Positions 1 through 13,500 of a DNA stretch of 64,000 nt are shown piece by piece. The stretch is from Aphidius gifuensis. Lineage: Eukaryota > Arthropoda > Insecta > Hymenoptera > Braconidae. The notes beneath the pieces were generated by a model. That model saw nothing but the letters and a program-made list of their open reading frames with translations, made no database searches and had not been told where the DNA came from. Numbering within the stretch: the stretch's first letter is position 1; each line of letters starts with the position of its first letter. A program made the translations under genes and the position numbers. The stretch spans positions 14,533,404-14,597,403 of the forward strand of contig NC_057788.1 of assembly GCF_014905175.1 (NCBI RefSeq), read 5' to 3'.

Positions 1-931
1 AAACTAAATTCATGAAAACGTCTTTGACTTTCCGGTCGTAAAATCTATATTTTTTGTTTACATTCGTATTTTTATATGTCACCCTTGGACCACACAAGGC
101 CCAATTTATGTCTAAAAATCCACCACCGTACACCTAGTTTTTACCCTCTGAACTAATTTTGACCATTAAAACTAATTCTTTAACTAAGTATACACCCATT
201 TTTTGACTTAACAATTTCAAACTGAGAAATCAGTTCAACACTCGTTTACGTAACATCTCTAATTAATATTGATTCGCGTACAACGGGATTTCTTTATACT
301 TACAATATAAAATAGTAGTGTCTGTCCATGACAACACTTGTTAGAGTCAACTCAATATACAATATACAATACAATTAATTATAATTTTAGTGAAATAATA
401 AAGTGAATATATTAATAGAATTTAAGCCACAGTGTTTGGATTTATTTAAAGTGTTATTCCTATTATTTCAATTTACAACCTATCCTCCACATCCTTTGAT
501 AGCCCTGTATCAAACATAACTACAACCCTTTTGAAATTATCGTGGTTCATTATATTTTTTTTTCATCAATATGTTTTTAATTGTGTGCCATAATAATAAA
601 AAAAATATTAACAATAATTTTGTCCTTATGTAATTTTTATTTCAACAAATTATTAATTTTTTTTTTTTAATAGACCCCCCCCCCCCACCGGGCTTTCAGC
701 CCTGGACCCGGTTGGGATTTTCTTAATATAAATTTTATATTTTTATTTTTATTCGGTCATCCCGATAGGCCACGGCCAAAAAATTGTATGTGTCGCCCTT
801 GCATCACAATATACTATTGTTTGTTTATAGTTATTATATAGATGCAATATGTATAAGAACTCAATACTAAAAAAGGCACCACGAAAAAAGAAAACCAAAT
901 TTGATATTATTGATGACACGGCGAGACTCTC
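1..931. other. No gene seen; AT-rich with a poly-T/poly-C tract
   Basis: Contains T and C homopolymers at about 655-687. The short ORFs are chance. Confidence 0.6.
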
Positions 932-1469
932 AATTTTTCTAGACTCCATTATCTTAAATATCACTAATTATGGAATTTTTCAAAAGGGACCCTTTTTTTT
1001 TTCTTGAATTTTTTTTTACAAAATAAGGTACACAATACACGCATTTTAAGCATCGCAAAAATCTGGGCCCAGAAATATAAATATTTTTTTTTTATTTTTA
1101 AAAATTTTATTTACAGCGAAGAAAATTTTTGTTTTCAGCAAAAAACACTTTTGTTTTCAGAAAAAAAAATTTTTTTTTTTCATAATGGATATTTCATAAA
1201 TTTTCGTTTTCAAAAATTCAACTAAAACTAGATTATTGCTCGGTTAATTTTTAGTTTCTGCTTTTTTAGAAATTGTTTTTGCTAAAAATAAAATTTTCAA
1301 AAATCAAAATAAAATATTTATATTCCTGGGCCCAGATTTTTGCGATGCTTAAAATTATTCGTGTATTGTGCAACTTTTTTTGGAAAAAAAAATTCAGGAA
1401 AAAAAAGGGTCCCTTTTGAGAAATTCCATAATTAGTGATATTTAAGATAATGGAGTCTAGAAAAATTAA
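932..1469. repeat. Foldback element, ~170-bp arms
   Basis: AATTTTTCTAGACTCC... at 932 is mirrored at 1469. Shared inner blocks include TCACTAATTATGGAA, AAAAGGGACCC and GCATCGCAAAAATCTGGGCC. The loop is AT-rich. Confidence 0.8.
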
Positions 1470-1827
1470 TGAAAAAATTCAAAAAAATTAGAGACTTAAT
1501 TTCAGCCGAAAATCAACCAAAAATAGCTCATCTTTACAAAATCGCAGGGGGTCAGGCAGATGACCCCGTGATTTGACTAAGAATGCCCCATATACAATAT
1601 ACATTATATGTATATAAAACACATTTTTAAACATGCCTGCAATTTGCCGCCAATCCTAAGCTTGGAAAAAATGTGAAGGGAAATGTTAAGGGAGGGGGTA
1701 TCCAAAACTAAAATAGGGGAAATCGCGATGAGAACGAACTTGGCTGCAATAGTACCGCCCCCAGGAACGAACTCGGATTTTTTTTTAGCCTTAATCCGGG
1801 TTGGGAACGAACTCGGTACCAGCCTCA

Positions 1828-2122
1828 AATGCAACAAAAAAAAATATTATTATTGATTACAGTAGTATTTTTTACGTAGAAATCAATGAGCATAATAATA
1901 ATCCGATATCTTCAATATTTTTTTAGATATTTAAAGTTGAAAATTAATGAAATCAGTTTTCTTCGAATTACAATCCGTCCTTATATAAATATCTCGATAT
2001 TTTTGAATTTCAAATATTAACATATAAAAAATTATTAAAGATAACGGATTATTATTATGCCCATTGATTTCTACGTAAAAAATACTACTGAAATCAATAA
2101 CAATTTTTTTTTTTGTTGCATT
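1828..2122. repeat. Foldback element, ~90-bp arms
   Basis: ATGCAACAAAAAAAA and TTTTTTACGTAGAAATCAATG blocks recur in reverse at 2070-2122. Confidence 0.75.
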
Positions 2123-2429
2123 TATTATTATATTAAAATCCCAAAAGAGTAAAAAATTAACAACAAATTTCGATATAATTTACCTTCAAAGCTTAATATC
2201 TCGAAAACTATTTTAGATATGATATTGCTGTTTAATCCATAATGTTCCTCGTAAAAATTACTATTAGAAACAATTTATAAATCAATTTTTTTCTTATCCA
2301 TTTCTTCATAACAAAAATAACGAAACAAAAAAAAAATTTGTTATCTTGTTTCTTCAATATCTCGAAAATTATTCGAGATAAAGAAATTCGGTGGGGGCCA
2401 TTATTTTTTACTCAAAATGACGTTATAAA

Positions 2430-2570
2430 TTATCAGCGCTTTTGGAGCTAGATCTAGCTCCTTTTAATTTTTATGGCTCTATTTCTAGCTCCTTCATTTT
2501 TGCTAGCATTTTTCTAGCTCTATGATTTTTTCCTAGTTCTTTTTCTAGCTCCTAGATTATTGGCTTTTTT
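2430..2570. repeat. TCTAGCTCC-rich low-complexity stretch
   Basis: About ten copies of TAGCTC/TCTAGCTCC within 130 bp, separated by T-rich spacers. Confidence 0.6.
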
Positions 2571-3639
2571 TTTCGCGCCTGCAGTATCGCACTGATATGA
2601 TTGGTCAATTTTGAAAAAACTGAAAAAGATGGCTGACGCAGGATTGTCAACTTTTACATAGACTTCAGACTTCTCCCTGCTTCAAATGAGCATCACATTA
2701 TGTTGGCACTTTTGAGAAGCTGGATAAATATTCTCATTTTTATTTTCAGTCAATTGATATAAAGTCATTTTCAAAATTACTTCATAAAATCGTAACGAAT
2801 TAATGTAAAAGTAATTTATAGTATCATATATGCTAACTCTATTATTCATATATATGAAAATTGTGATAACAGTTTGTGATTTTATTATTTACAAGCATAT
2901 TGTGTATCAAAGGTTAGTTGATATTATTTATATCAGATATGGTATTTCTTCTACTGACACTTTCGAGCCAACAAAAGAAATGTTAAAAAAATTTTCTTCT
3001 GAAAATATATATTCTTCGAGCTTAAAGAAAAAGTATTAAATTATTTTTGTGATACTGAGAGTAAATAAGAAAATAAAAAACAAAGTCATTTGTGCCAATA
3101 TATAAATCAAAAATTATAATAATGGAAACTATAAAATGAATAATATTATTAGATAAATATATAAAAGTACTGCAGGTATATCAGTATTTAATTTATAAAG
3201 TAAATACATTTCATACATAATTATCTAAATACGAAAATAAATAAAAAAATATTTATAAATATAGAAAGTTTAAAAATAAAAATAAACAAACATATATGTG
3301 TCGAAAATATCACTAATAAACTCTACTAATTAGATATGTATATTATGTCTATTTATTCTATTTACGTACTTATTCTTTCAGTTTAAAGAAAAAAAAAAAA
3401 AAAAAATTACTATATATTTTATCAATATTAAATTTTAGCGCCTTGAGCTCTAATATGGCGCTTTTTGATGGTGAGTCTAGCGCTATCGTGTTAGTCAAGT
3501 CTGGCAACACTGGTTATAATATAAGTTATAAAATTTAGTCTCCACTAATATCTTGACCTTGCCATGAATTTTAAATTACAGATTTAAAAAAATTCGAAAT
3601 TTAAATTTATTGTTTTCTTTGCTTTTTTGTTGATTCCGT

Positions 3640-4075
3640 TCGTTTTTAAAGAGAACCCAACTTGATTTTCACATATCCTTTGTGAAATTTTCTCAGCTTT
3701 CCGGAAAAAATATTTTTAAATTTGTCAATTTTGGGGCAACGCAACTAAAACAGCTTTTTTTGCGAAAAACTCGATTTTCAAAGAGTTATAAACGTCAAAA
3801 AAAAAAGTGATATTTTTTTCGAAAAGCTGAGAAAATTTCACTTTGAAAACGATTTTTCTTTATATTTTTATTTACCGACAAAATACTAAGAAAATGAACC
3901 AAAAAAAAAAAAAAAAACCAATATCAATGAAATGCCTCATACAATAACTGCCAAAATAATGGACGAAAATATAAAAAAAAAAATACGTAAGGGTATTTTA
4001 TCGAGGACTATAATCTGTCAAAATTTTGAGAAGTTCTGAGGATGGGTCACCCAAACCGTGCCGATAATTGGCGTT
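3640..4075. repeat. Dispersed ~400-bp repeat (forward copy)
   Basis: Shares, in reverse, AAATGCCCCATACAATAAGTGCC-like and AAAATTTTGAGAAGTTCTGAGG-like text with 30050-30412. Inner blocks such as GAAATTTTCTCAGCT recur within it. Confidence 0.75.
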
Positions 4076-4311
4076 TCATATATAAACTGTATACATATTT
4101 GTTCTCTACGTTGTAAGTATTATATTGGTTATCACATGCGCCCGAATTCGCCCAATATTCGCCACTCTTTTACCTCCTGTATTTCGTTAAATTCGAGCCT
4201 AGGACGAAATTAATATAAATCATAATTTACAGCCAATAAGAACGATGTATTCGATCAGTTCTCGACCAATCAAATTAATTTTCCGTTAATGTCGGTAAGT
4301 TAAAGTTTTAG

Positions 4312-4511
4312 TCAATCGTACAGAGTGGCGCTGAAGTAGAAATAATTTTTTTTTTTCTCCTCCACCGAGTCCCCACCACTATTACATCTCATTAAGTTGA
4401 CAAAACCAGAAAAATAAAAATAAAAAAAAACACGAGGAATACCAGTGCGTTTATTATAATTGATAATTACAATCACAAAGTTTTGATGACTGAGTGTGTT
4501 GTTCATGTTTA
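4312..4511 (-). CDS. Serpin exon 7 (tentative C-terminus)
   Basis: An open segment reading NFVIVIINYNKRTGIPRVFF resembles the C-terminal serpin strands (hydrophobic stretch, turn with T-G, then a Pro-led strand). Acceptor GAAAG|TA at 4511 gives the right phase after exon 6, but it lacks a good pyrimidine tract. The frame then runs through a less convincing tail to TAG at 4312. Real splicing could use another acceptor, or the last exon could lie further left. Confidence 0.45.
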
Positions 4512-7500
4512 CTTTCAATTTTTTTTTTATTTTCAATTTTATCAATAAGTTCATTTTCATGGTTATTTTTTTCTTCAATATTATTTATTTGTTGAATATT
4601 ATTACATATTATTACATATTATTGTAACTTCATCAGTATGCATAAAATGAAATGTACATGTTGATGTTTATTTCCAATTTTTATTTCATTTTAATTTGAT
4701 CAATTTTATTCAATTCATTTTCATGATCATTTTTATCTTCAATATTATGAATATCATATTAATAAAAAATCGATTATTAATATTGTTTGGGCTCATTTGG
4801 ACTCATTCGTGCGCTCGTGAAAAATAATTATACTACGATACTTATGCCGATTGACAGGTTTAGTGCTCGTAGAACTAAACTCGTTAATTCGGCGCTCGTA
4901 ACGTATAATACTAATATGTTATACTTATACCTTACCTTATTTAAAAATTATTTACCATCTTGAAAATTTGAAGTTTTTGCATCAAGGGTTGGAATACTTG
5001 GAGATAAGGTACTTGTTGTTGATGTTCGATTGTGGGTCCTTGATGATAAATCGTCCTTCATAAAATTTCTGATGTTAACATTAATACTTTGCTGAATATC
5101 TCTTACATATACCCCAAGATCTGGAGTCATTGGAGACAAGTTTGCGGCTCGTGGTTCGAACATGTCCTTGATACCTAACTAAATACATATCCAATGTGAC
5201 TTTGTAAGAAGATGTTTGCATTACAAGGATTTTTAAGCTGATGAATAGCAATATAAGACTATGAATAGTTTGTTTTATTGATTACGTCTTAACGGAAAGA
5301 AATTTTGATCAACAGTGGCCAAACAATATTATAACAATATCGGTTTGACCGGCATATGCATTTTGTTGAACAGCACAGTAAATTTCATTGTGCTGGCACA
5401 ATAAAATTTGATAAGCGTATACTAAGAAAAAAAACTTCTACAATACAGAACTTTTGTTCTTGCAAAAAAAGTTCTTGGATTATGGAAAAATTTTCTTATA
5501 TTAAATAAAAAACTTCGTAATTCAAGAACGAAAAATTTCTTGAATTATGGAAATATTGTCTTGAATTATAACAAATACGTCTTGAATTATAAAAAAAAGT
5601 TCTTAAATAATAACAAAAATCTCTTGAATCATGGCAAAATGTTCTAATTTTTAGAAGTAAGGTTCTTGGATTATAACCAAGTAGGTCTTGGATTATAACA
5701 AAATGTACGCGATTTTAGAAGTAAGCTTCTTGGTTTATGAAGTATTTGTTATAATCCAAGAAAAATATTGAACAAATCAAGAAAAAAAATTCTTTTACAT
5801 AAATAAATATAAGAGAAAAAAAAAATTATGTTAACAATCATTTTTTTAATTGTTTTTTTTCACTATTCGAACTTTGTTAGTCGAATTTTTTTTTTTTTTT
5901 TGTATCAGAAAATTTTGCCTGAAGTTTGTATCAACGACTTACCTTTAACGCTACTTAAATCCTTAATTCCGACGCTTTACCGACTTATCCACGACGCGAT
6001 TATATATACGACTACACTGAGAGAAATATTAACTGAAAATTAAAATCGCGGTTGAATAGAAATTACTATACTACTTTGTAATTTTTGTTTTATTTCTGGG
6101 ACTGGCCGCGAGATATGGAATTCTAGAATAAAATTATGTAAAATGTGTAAAATGTCAAAAAATTGTTGGGTTACTTCAAGCCTCTATACATCGTTATCTA
6201 TTGCAGATGGACATGGGGTTAAGTGAAGTTTATTATTGAAAATTCAATTCTAAACAATTTATAAAGAATTACTTTTTTTGATTAATCTCTTAGATAATGA
6301 GTTAGGAGTTAATTAAAATAAAGACATACATGTTTTGTGAAAAGAATAAAAATTATTATATGGTTGAATAAAAAATACTGCACAATTTAATAAATATTCT
6401 TATATAATATAATAAAAATTATCATGTACACATATAAAAGTTAGCATAGACTTAAATATTTTTTACTATCTAGCTTTGTAAAAATTCTGTTTGTGGGGCG
6501 AAATAACACAAAGATGGCCGACCGATTGAACAAATGATTGAACTGTCATGTAATTTCAAGCATTTCTACAGCCTTATCTGTTGAAGCTAGGTATGGGGTT
6601 AAGCGAGGTTTATTATTAGTTGTTTATTTCTAAACAATTTATCAGGAATAACTTTTTTCTATTTAACAATTAGTTTTCGAGTTTTGAGCGTGTAAACAGA
6701 AAAGAAAAAATGTTGCCGAGAATTGATTTCTATTCTCCGTGAATCTAGCACAAACTGTCGAACTTAACACAAAAAATGTCCAACTTTTAAATAAAATTTA
6801 TAATAAAATTTAGTAAATTCTAAAACCGGTAGTGGGTAAATTCTCAGCCTGCTAAAATTTACTTGTGAGTGTCGTGAATTTAGTAATTTTTTTAAACAAA
6901 AATTACAATAAAATTGTGTAAATTTTATGGCTTAGTATTGTATATAGTCAATGGCCAGACGTTTTACATAATTTTATTGTAAAAATTATCTATCAATATA
7001 CGAATAATTCTTATAAATGACGGGGGAACGCAGTTTTTACTATTTATTTTGTAATTTTTTCTTTTACTTTTGTAATTCTTAGTTAAAATTTCTCTCAGTG
7101 TACGATTTTATTCTCCTTAAGATACTAAATTTTTTTATTTAAAAATTTATGACTTGATCTAATAAAATTTATGTACTGAAATATTAATAAACACGAATGT
7201 GTTTAAATTATTACAAATAAATATAATGAAAATAAAAAAATTAGTTTATTTATTTATTGAAATATTTATATCAAACAAAATTTAGGAGACATATATTTTA
7301 ATCTATTATTGTATGAATAATATTGATGCATATGATACACAATATTTTTTTTTTTCAAATTTTATATACTCTTGTTTTGAATACTGAATTACGAATGAAT
7401 TGTCAATTGAGGGTCTGGATGCAATAACACGTTGAGCGCTCGAAGACATGGAAACGCGACGTTGTTTCGGTGGAAAATTAAAATTGAAAAATTAAAAAAA

Positions 7501-10500
7501 AAAAAAAATACGGTGATCTATGAAATTAAAAAATATGCATTTTCATTCAAATAATTTTTTTTTTATAATAATTAGTTAATGCAATAAAAAATAAAAACAA
7601 CATTTTTTTTTTGGAAAAAAATACTTTTTTTTTAACATATAACTCGTGATAACTCCTTTAAAAATTTTGTGTTTACCAGTTTTGATGGTATAGTCTAAGG
7701 TAAATGTACCAGTTTATGACCAAGTAAAAGAAATTTTACATATTTTTCATCAGGAAAAATGATTAAACGCAAGAAAATTGAGTTCTAATAATTAAAACTA
7801 ATAATTTATATTATTTCCTTAATAAAAATTGATAAATCACATTTTTTATTAATTTGATAATTGAATGATTTAAAAAAATTCATAAATTGACTAGTTCATG
7901 TCCGTCTGGAAATCGAGTCAGAGTGTTTATGTCTGTTGGTTATTTTTCCGATGATTTTGAAAATAAAACAAGCAGCCGAAATTAAATACATTTTAGTATA
8001 AAACTTTTATTACCGAAACAAACTATGAAAAAAAATGAGTTTATAGAAAAATAATACGAAAAACTTTGAATAAAATGAAATTTTTTTTTTTTTTATTTTA
8101 AATAGAATAAATAGGCAGACTCGCCTATTCCAATAGCTGTTCAAATTTTCTGTAATCGTTATTCAGTGTGGCTAATTTTATTACGTTTCTTTTTTAAATT
8201 TGAAATTGAAAAAAAATATTTGTAAAAATATACATTTTGTTTTTAAATAAGACTCAAAGTGAGGTTAGAAACATCGGACACATACAAAAAATGGTCAAAA
8301 AATTATGCTCTGGTTGACGTCTTAGTTGATTTTTATATTCAATGTTAAAAAAAAAGTTCTAGTTTAAACAATTGTTGATAATATTTAACTAACTTTGAAA
8401 AAAAATTTAAACTTATTGTACAGTTACATGATAAATGATTCCTCATTTCAACTCGACCATCACCTAGCTCCGCCATTAAGAAAGTAACCGCTAGACCCGA
8501 AAAATGTGATGCCTGACTTTCTTGATGGCTGTTTGCCGATAAGTGAATTCCTACTTGACTTTTTTTATTAGGCTTATTTTTTAAATGAAATAATTCTCTA
8601 TGCTGACAATTCATTTTATTTTTTTTTTTGCCTTGGTTTTTTTTAGATAATGAATGTCAAAGTTGACAACTTTTATACACGAGAGTAGGACGAAATAGTT
8701 TTTTTATTCTTAACAGCATGTAGTATACTCGAAAACCTATTTTTTTCTATCAAATTGTAGATAAGAACAAAATGAATATAATAAGAAATACTTAAGCTAT
8801 GTTTGCCATAGATTTCAAAAGTTATTCAAGTTTAAAAAAAAAAAAAATATTTGCTTTCTCCCGGTGCGTGATGCACACAGACGAAACATACACAAGCATA
8901 CATATTGTAGCAGTGTCTACTCGCTTGCTAGTACAGTGTTAGTGTTTGTATATGCACAGACGCATTTCAGGGTTGAAAAATCCATATATGCAATACTAAA
9001 TTTTGTAAACAAAAAGATTCTGAATTCAAATATTACCATTTGGAGATATGAAGTGAGTCTAACGAATCCACCAAGCATAAAAGAAGGAATTTGCATTTTA
9101 ACCCACGTAGGTTTCATAGACTTTCTGATATGTCGCAATGTTTCACCAGAGAGTAGCCTGATCAAATTACGACTTCTAATGCTATCAGCTGGCAATACCA
9201 TTATGACATTGTAACGTGAATCCTTGAATCATACATAACTGTAATCAGATGCCTGTAGATTTAGAATATTTTGTAGATTTGTAGATTCGAAGAAATCTAC
9301 ACTGTAAAAAAAAAATTCTGTAAAATAGAACTTTTTGTCTATGAAAAAAACCATTTAAAAGAAGTAAAAAATAGTTTGGTTAGAAAAAAAAATATTTCTT
9401 ATTGAAAAAAAAAAAAATTCTCGATTATATATTTTTTACGTTCAATCTGAGTATTGTAAACATCAAATACAGTAAAAAAAGATTCATTTTAAACCACTCA
9501 TATCCTTCAATTGAAACAATTGAATAAATTTAATTATTTTTTTTTTAATTATTCAATAAATATACCGTCATGGCATCAGTACTCGGACACCCCCTAATAG
9601 TCGGACACTTGGCTGTTATTCAGTAACGATGCCGATAATTTTTAATTTAAAATGCAAAAAATTTTTTAAAATATTTTTACTTATTATATTCTTTGATTTG
9701 AACAGACAGTTTTTGTTTTATAATTTTATAAATAATAGAGATATTTTTTAGAAAATATTAAAGGTAGAATAAAATTATGTGACACCCAAACAGCTATCAT
9801 AGGGTACTATGAGAAGTCGTAGTCGAGTGATTGCTACTAATTAAATTATCAATTTATGCGTCTATCGAGTAAAATTTATTTTTAGTGTTTGATATTAATT
9901 TCTGTAAAAATGTTTGAATTTTCCGATTAGATAACAAAAAATTTTAGATAAAATTTTTATAAATTTAAATAATAAAATCCGACTACTAGGATCCTTTAAT
10001 TTTATCTGGGACCACTATCCGGACACTAATAACAACTAGTAAAACTGACAACATTACCAAACATAACTTAAATTTGTTTGACGTTGATGTTTTTTCCCTG
10101 TCTAGAAAGTGGTACCTAACGTGTGGAACAACTGGTTTTTATATATTTCAGATGTCCGGATACTGGAGAAATTTAAAAATTTTTTAATTAATTAAATTTT
10201 CATTGAATTTATAATTTATGAGTTTTTTTTTCTTAAATGAAAGATATTATTTTACAGAATTTAAAAATGATGATGAATTTTTTTTTTTTTTTTTAATTAT
10301 ATTTTTTATAGTGTTAATAGTTTCAATTACTTCTTTATCGTCCGAGTACTGGTGCCATGACGGTATTTGTCTTGAAGAAAAAACAAAAGTGTCTAAATGG
10401 GAATTTTAGACACTTATGTCTTGTTTTATAACAGATTTGGTTTCGTTGGAAACAAAAGTGTCTAAATTTTAGACATTATTACGTCTTGCTTTATAACATA

Positions 10501-13500
10501 TTTGGTTTCATGGAAAACAAAAGTGTTCAAATTTTAGACACTATTACGTCTTGCTTTTAGACACTTCTTGTTTTGATGTAATACTTGTATGGCTCAGTTC
10601 ATAAATAAAGTCCTCCAATTTTACATACATATTGTCTTCATACATGCAATAATAGTCTTGAATCAAAATAATAACATTCTTTTTTTATGAACAACATTGC
10701 CTCTAATCAAAACTCAATTTTATTTTTTCAAGATTTTATTCTCTAAATTAAGAGCAATGTTAGTATAACTCAAGACGTGAAAAGGTATTTTAAAAGTTTT
10801 TAATTAAAAAAAAAAAAATTATATGAATTATTTATTATATTTTTATTATTTTACTGTCTACCTAATAGTTCGGGAGCCCATCGTGCTTTTTCTTACCTCA
10901 TCGCATAACGATTTGAAATACGTTTATTCGACGTGTCTTGACGAGTACAATAAGCAGCTTCAGTGGCCGACCGTTTTGGTGGAATGACAGGGGGTGGCTG
11001 ACGGTCAAAGTAGGTGGATGAGGTAAGTTAAAACCTCTAAATAAACTAAAACGAAAAACTCTAAATCTTAAGGACAAACATAAAAACTTGGAGTTTTTTG
11101 GTCGGCCATCAAAAAAGTGTCCTATGAATATTGAATAGTCGACCTTTATTATTTTCGCATTCAGGGAATCATTACCAATCGATTGGGTCTATTTCCAATC
11201 GTTATGCGATGAGGTAAGTTCACTTACCTCATTTTTTTTTCTCAATTTTGTAGTTTTTTTGGTCGGCCATCAAAGAAGTGCCCTCTAAATGGTCAGCCAT
11301 TATTATTTTCTTCTTTAAGGCATCATTACCAATCGATTGGGCCTATTTTGAATCGTTATGCGATGAGGTAAGTTAACTTTGACGGTCAGCCACCCCCTGT
11401 CATTCCACCAAAACAGTCGGCCACTGAAGCTGCTTATTGTACTCGTCAAGACACGTTGAATAAACGTATTTCAAATCGTTATATGCGATGAGGTAAGAAA
11501 AAGCACGATGGGCTCCCTAACTATAGGTGCTATTTATCTTGGAAAAACCTCATTCCATTTTGATCGTCTTTATCGGGACTCAAACCTACTATCTTCTGAT
11601 TACTTGAACGCATATTTTCACTCATCTGGCCATCAAACGATTATAAATTCAAGGTGTTTTTTATAAATTTAGAATACCAGTTGGCTGAGATAAATTAAAT
11701 TTGCAAAGTCTTGTAAAAAAAAAATTATTTATTCATATTTTATTATAAAAATTTTAAGTCTTTCAAAGAACAAATTGTTAGATGTCTAAATCTAGATTCA
11801 TAAATTTGTTTGAATAAATTTAACCATGAATTATTTATCATTGTTAAGTTAAATTATTTGTTGTTCGGAAGTCGAGCTATGGTCCCGGGATAAAATTTTT
11901 CAGTCATTCTCAGCATCGAAAAAAATGTTTTATCAAAACTGCCAGTATTAACGTACAGGAAATATTCATGCTTGACAACCCCAAAAAAATGAAAAAAAAA
12001 TATTTTTAATTCGTTTTTTTTTGTATGAAATCAATTATTATTTATATAGGTATATTTTGATCAGTATAATTATTTTATACCATAAAGAATCATTTTTCCA
12101 TAAAAAAAAATTTCATAATCGTATTTTCAAAAAAATCACTGATTTGTGTTCATTATGTTGTCAGACTGATGGTGATAAACAGTGAAAGACCTGATGGAAT
12201 TGCATTTTTTTGTAGATAGTTTTTATAATTACAGAAAATCTAATACGGGTTGCCACAATAATATTGGTATCAAAAAAAATTTGATATTTTTTTTATAATT
12301 CAGTAGTTTTTGGGAAATCTGTAATTCCGTTTCACCACATTTGTTTATTTTCGAAATTATATTGTTACACTTGCTCTCATGAGAGCCATGTATAACCTCT
12401 CTAAAACAGGCCGACTTTAATAATTGAAAAGACCTGGTAACATTTGTTGGGGCATGTGGCCAGCGTTACCCGTTGAAAATTAAAAATTTTCAATACTCTG
12501 GCTGGGGTCATTGTTATTTCTATTGCTTAGACATATTTTAACCGTTAATTAACGAAAACATTATTCATATTTGAAAGAAAGGCAATATAGTTTTTCAAAG
12601 CTTTTTTTGGAGCCTTATAAACATTTTATTTCAACTCTATGATGACATTTTTGGGTCCGTTTTTTTTATTTTTTTTTCGGCGAGCCATAACTTTTGTTAT
12701 AATCAAGATAGGGAGTTCGTATTAGGCTCAAATTATGCACCTTAAAAAAATCTAGTGACGGCATTGGGGTTTTTTTTTCTCTCAATAACAGTTTTCGAGC
12801 ATAAGAATTAATTATCGGAATTTTTTGTCAAATTTTGAAGTTTTTTTTTTTTTTCTCAAAAACTATTATAGATGGGGGAAAAAACCCATTATGCGGGCGA
12901 TAAAGTTTTTTGAGACACATAATATAAGCCTTATATGAAGTCTCTCTTTTGATTTCGCGTTGAGTTATTCATTGCGCCGTTTTTAAGTTTTTTTTCGGCG
13001 AGCCACCCGAGTGGAAAAATTTTCAGGATGCCCTATTTGACCTCAAACCCTGATCAGAAACGGATCAGGATTCCTTATTCAGGGAACCTGACTCATTCCT
13101 GACCCGAACCTGGTCAGGACACCTTACGATTTCCTTAAGTCAGGTAACCTTATCCAATCCTGTTCAGGAAAAGAACAGGAAACCTTGACGTATCCTGAAT
13201 AAGGTTTCCTGAACAGATTCTGACCAGGATATTATCAGGAAAAATTTATCAAATAAATTAATTTTTTTTATTCAGTTTTCCTGTTCAGGAAAAGAACAGG
13301 AAACCTGAACGTATCCTGAATAAGGTTTCCTGAACAGATTCTGACCAGGATACTATCAGGAAAAATTTATCAAATAATTTAATTTTTTTATTCAGTTTTC
13401 CTGTTCAGGAAAGGATCAGGAAACCGGAACGTATCCTGAATAAGGTTTCCTGAACAGATTCTGACCAGGATACTATCAGGAAAAATTTATCAAATAAATT

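Noticed and set aside
8917..9214. 116-codon plus-strand ORF at 8864-9214 as a gene
   Set aside because: It is the antisense shadow of serpin exon 5, which has splice sites and family motifs on the minus strand.
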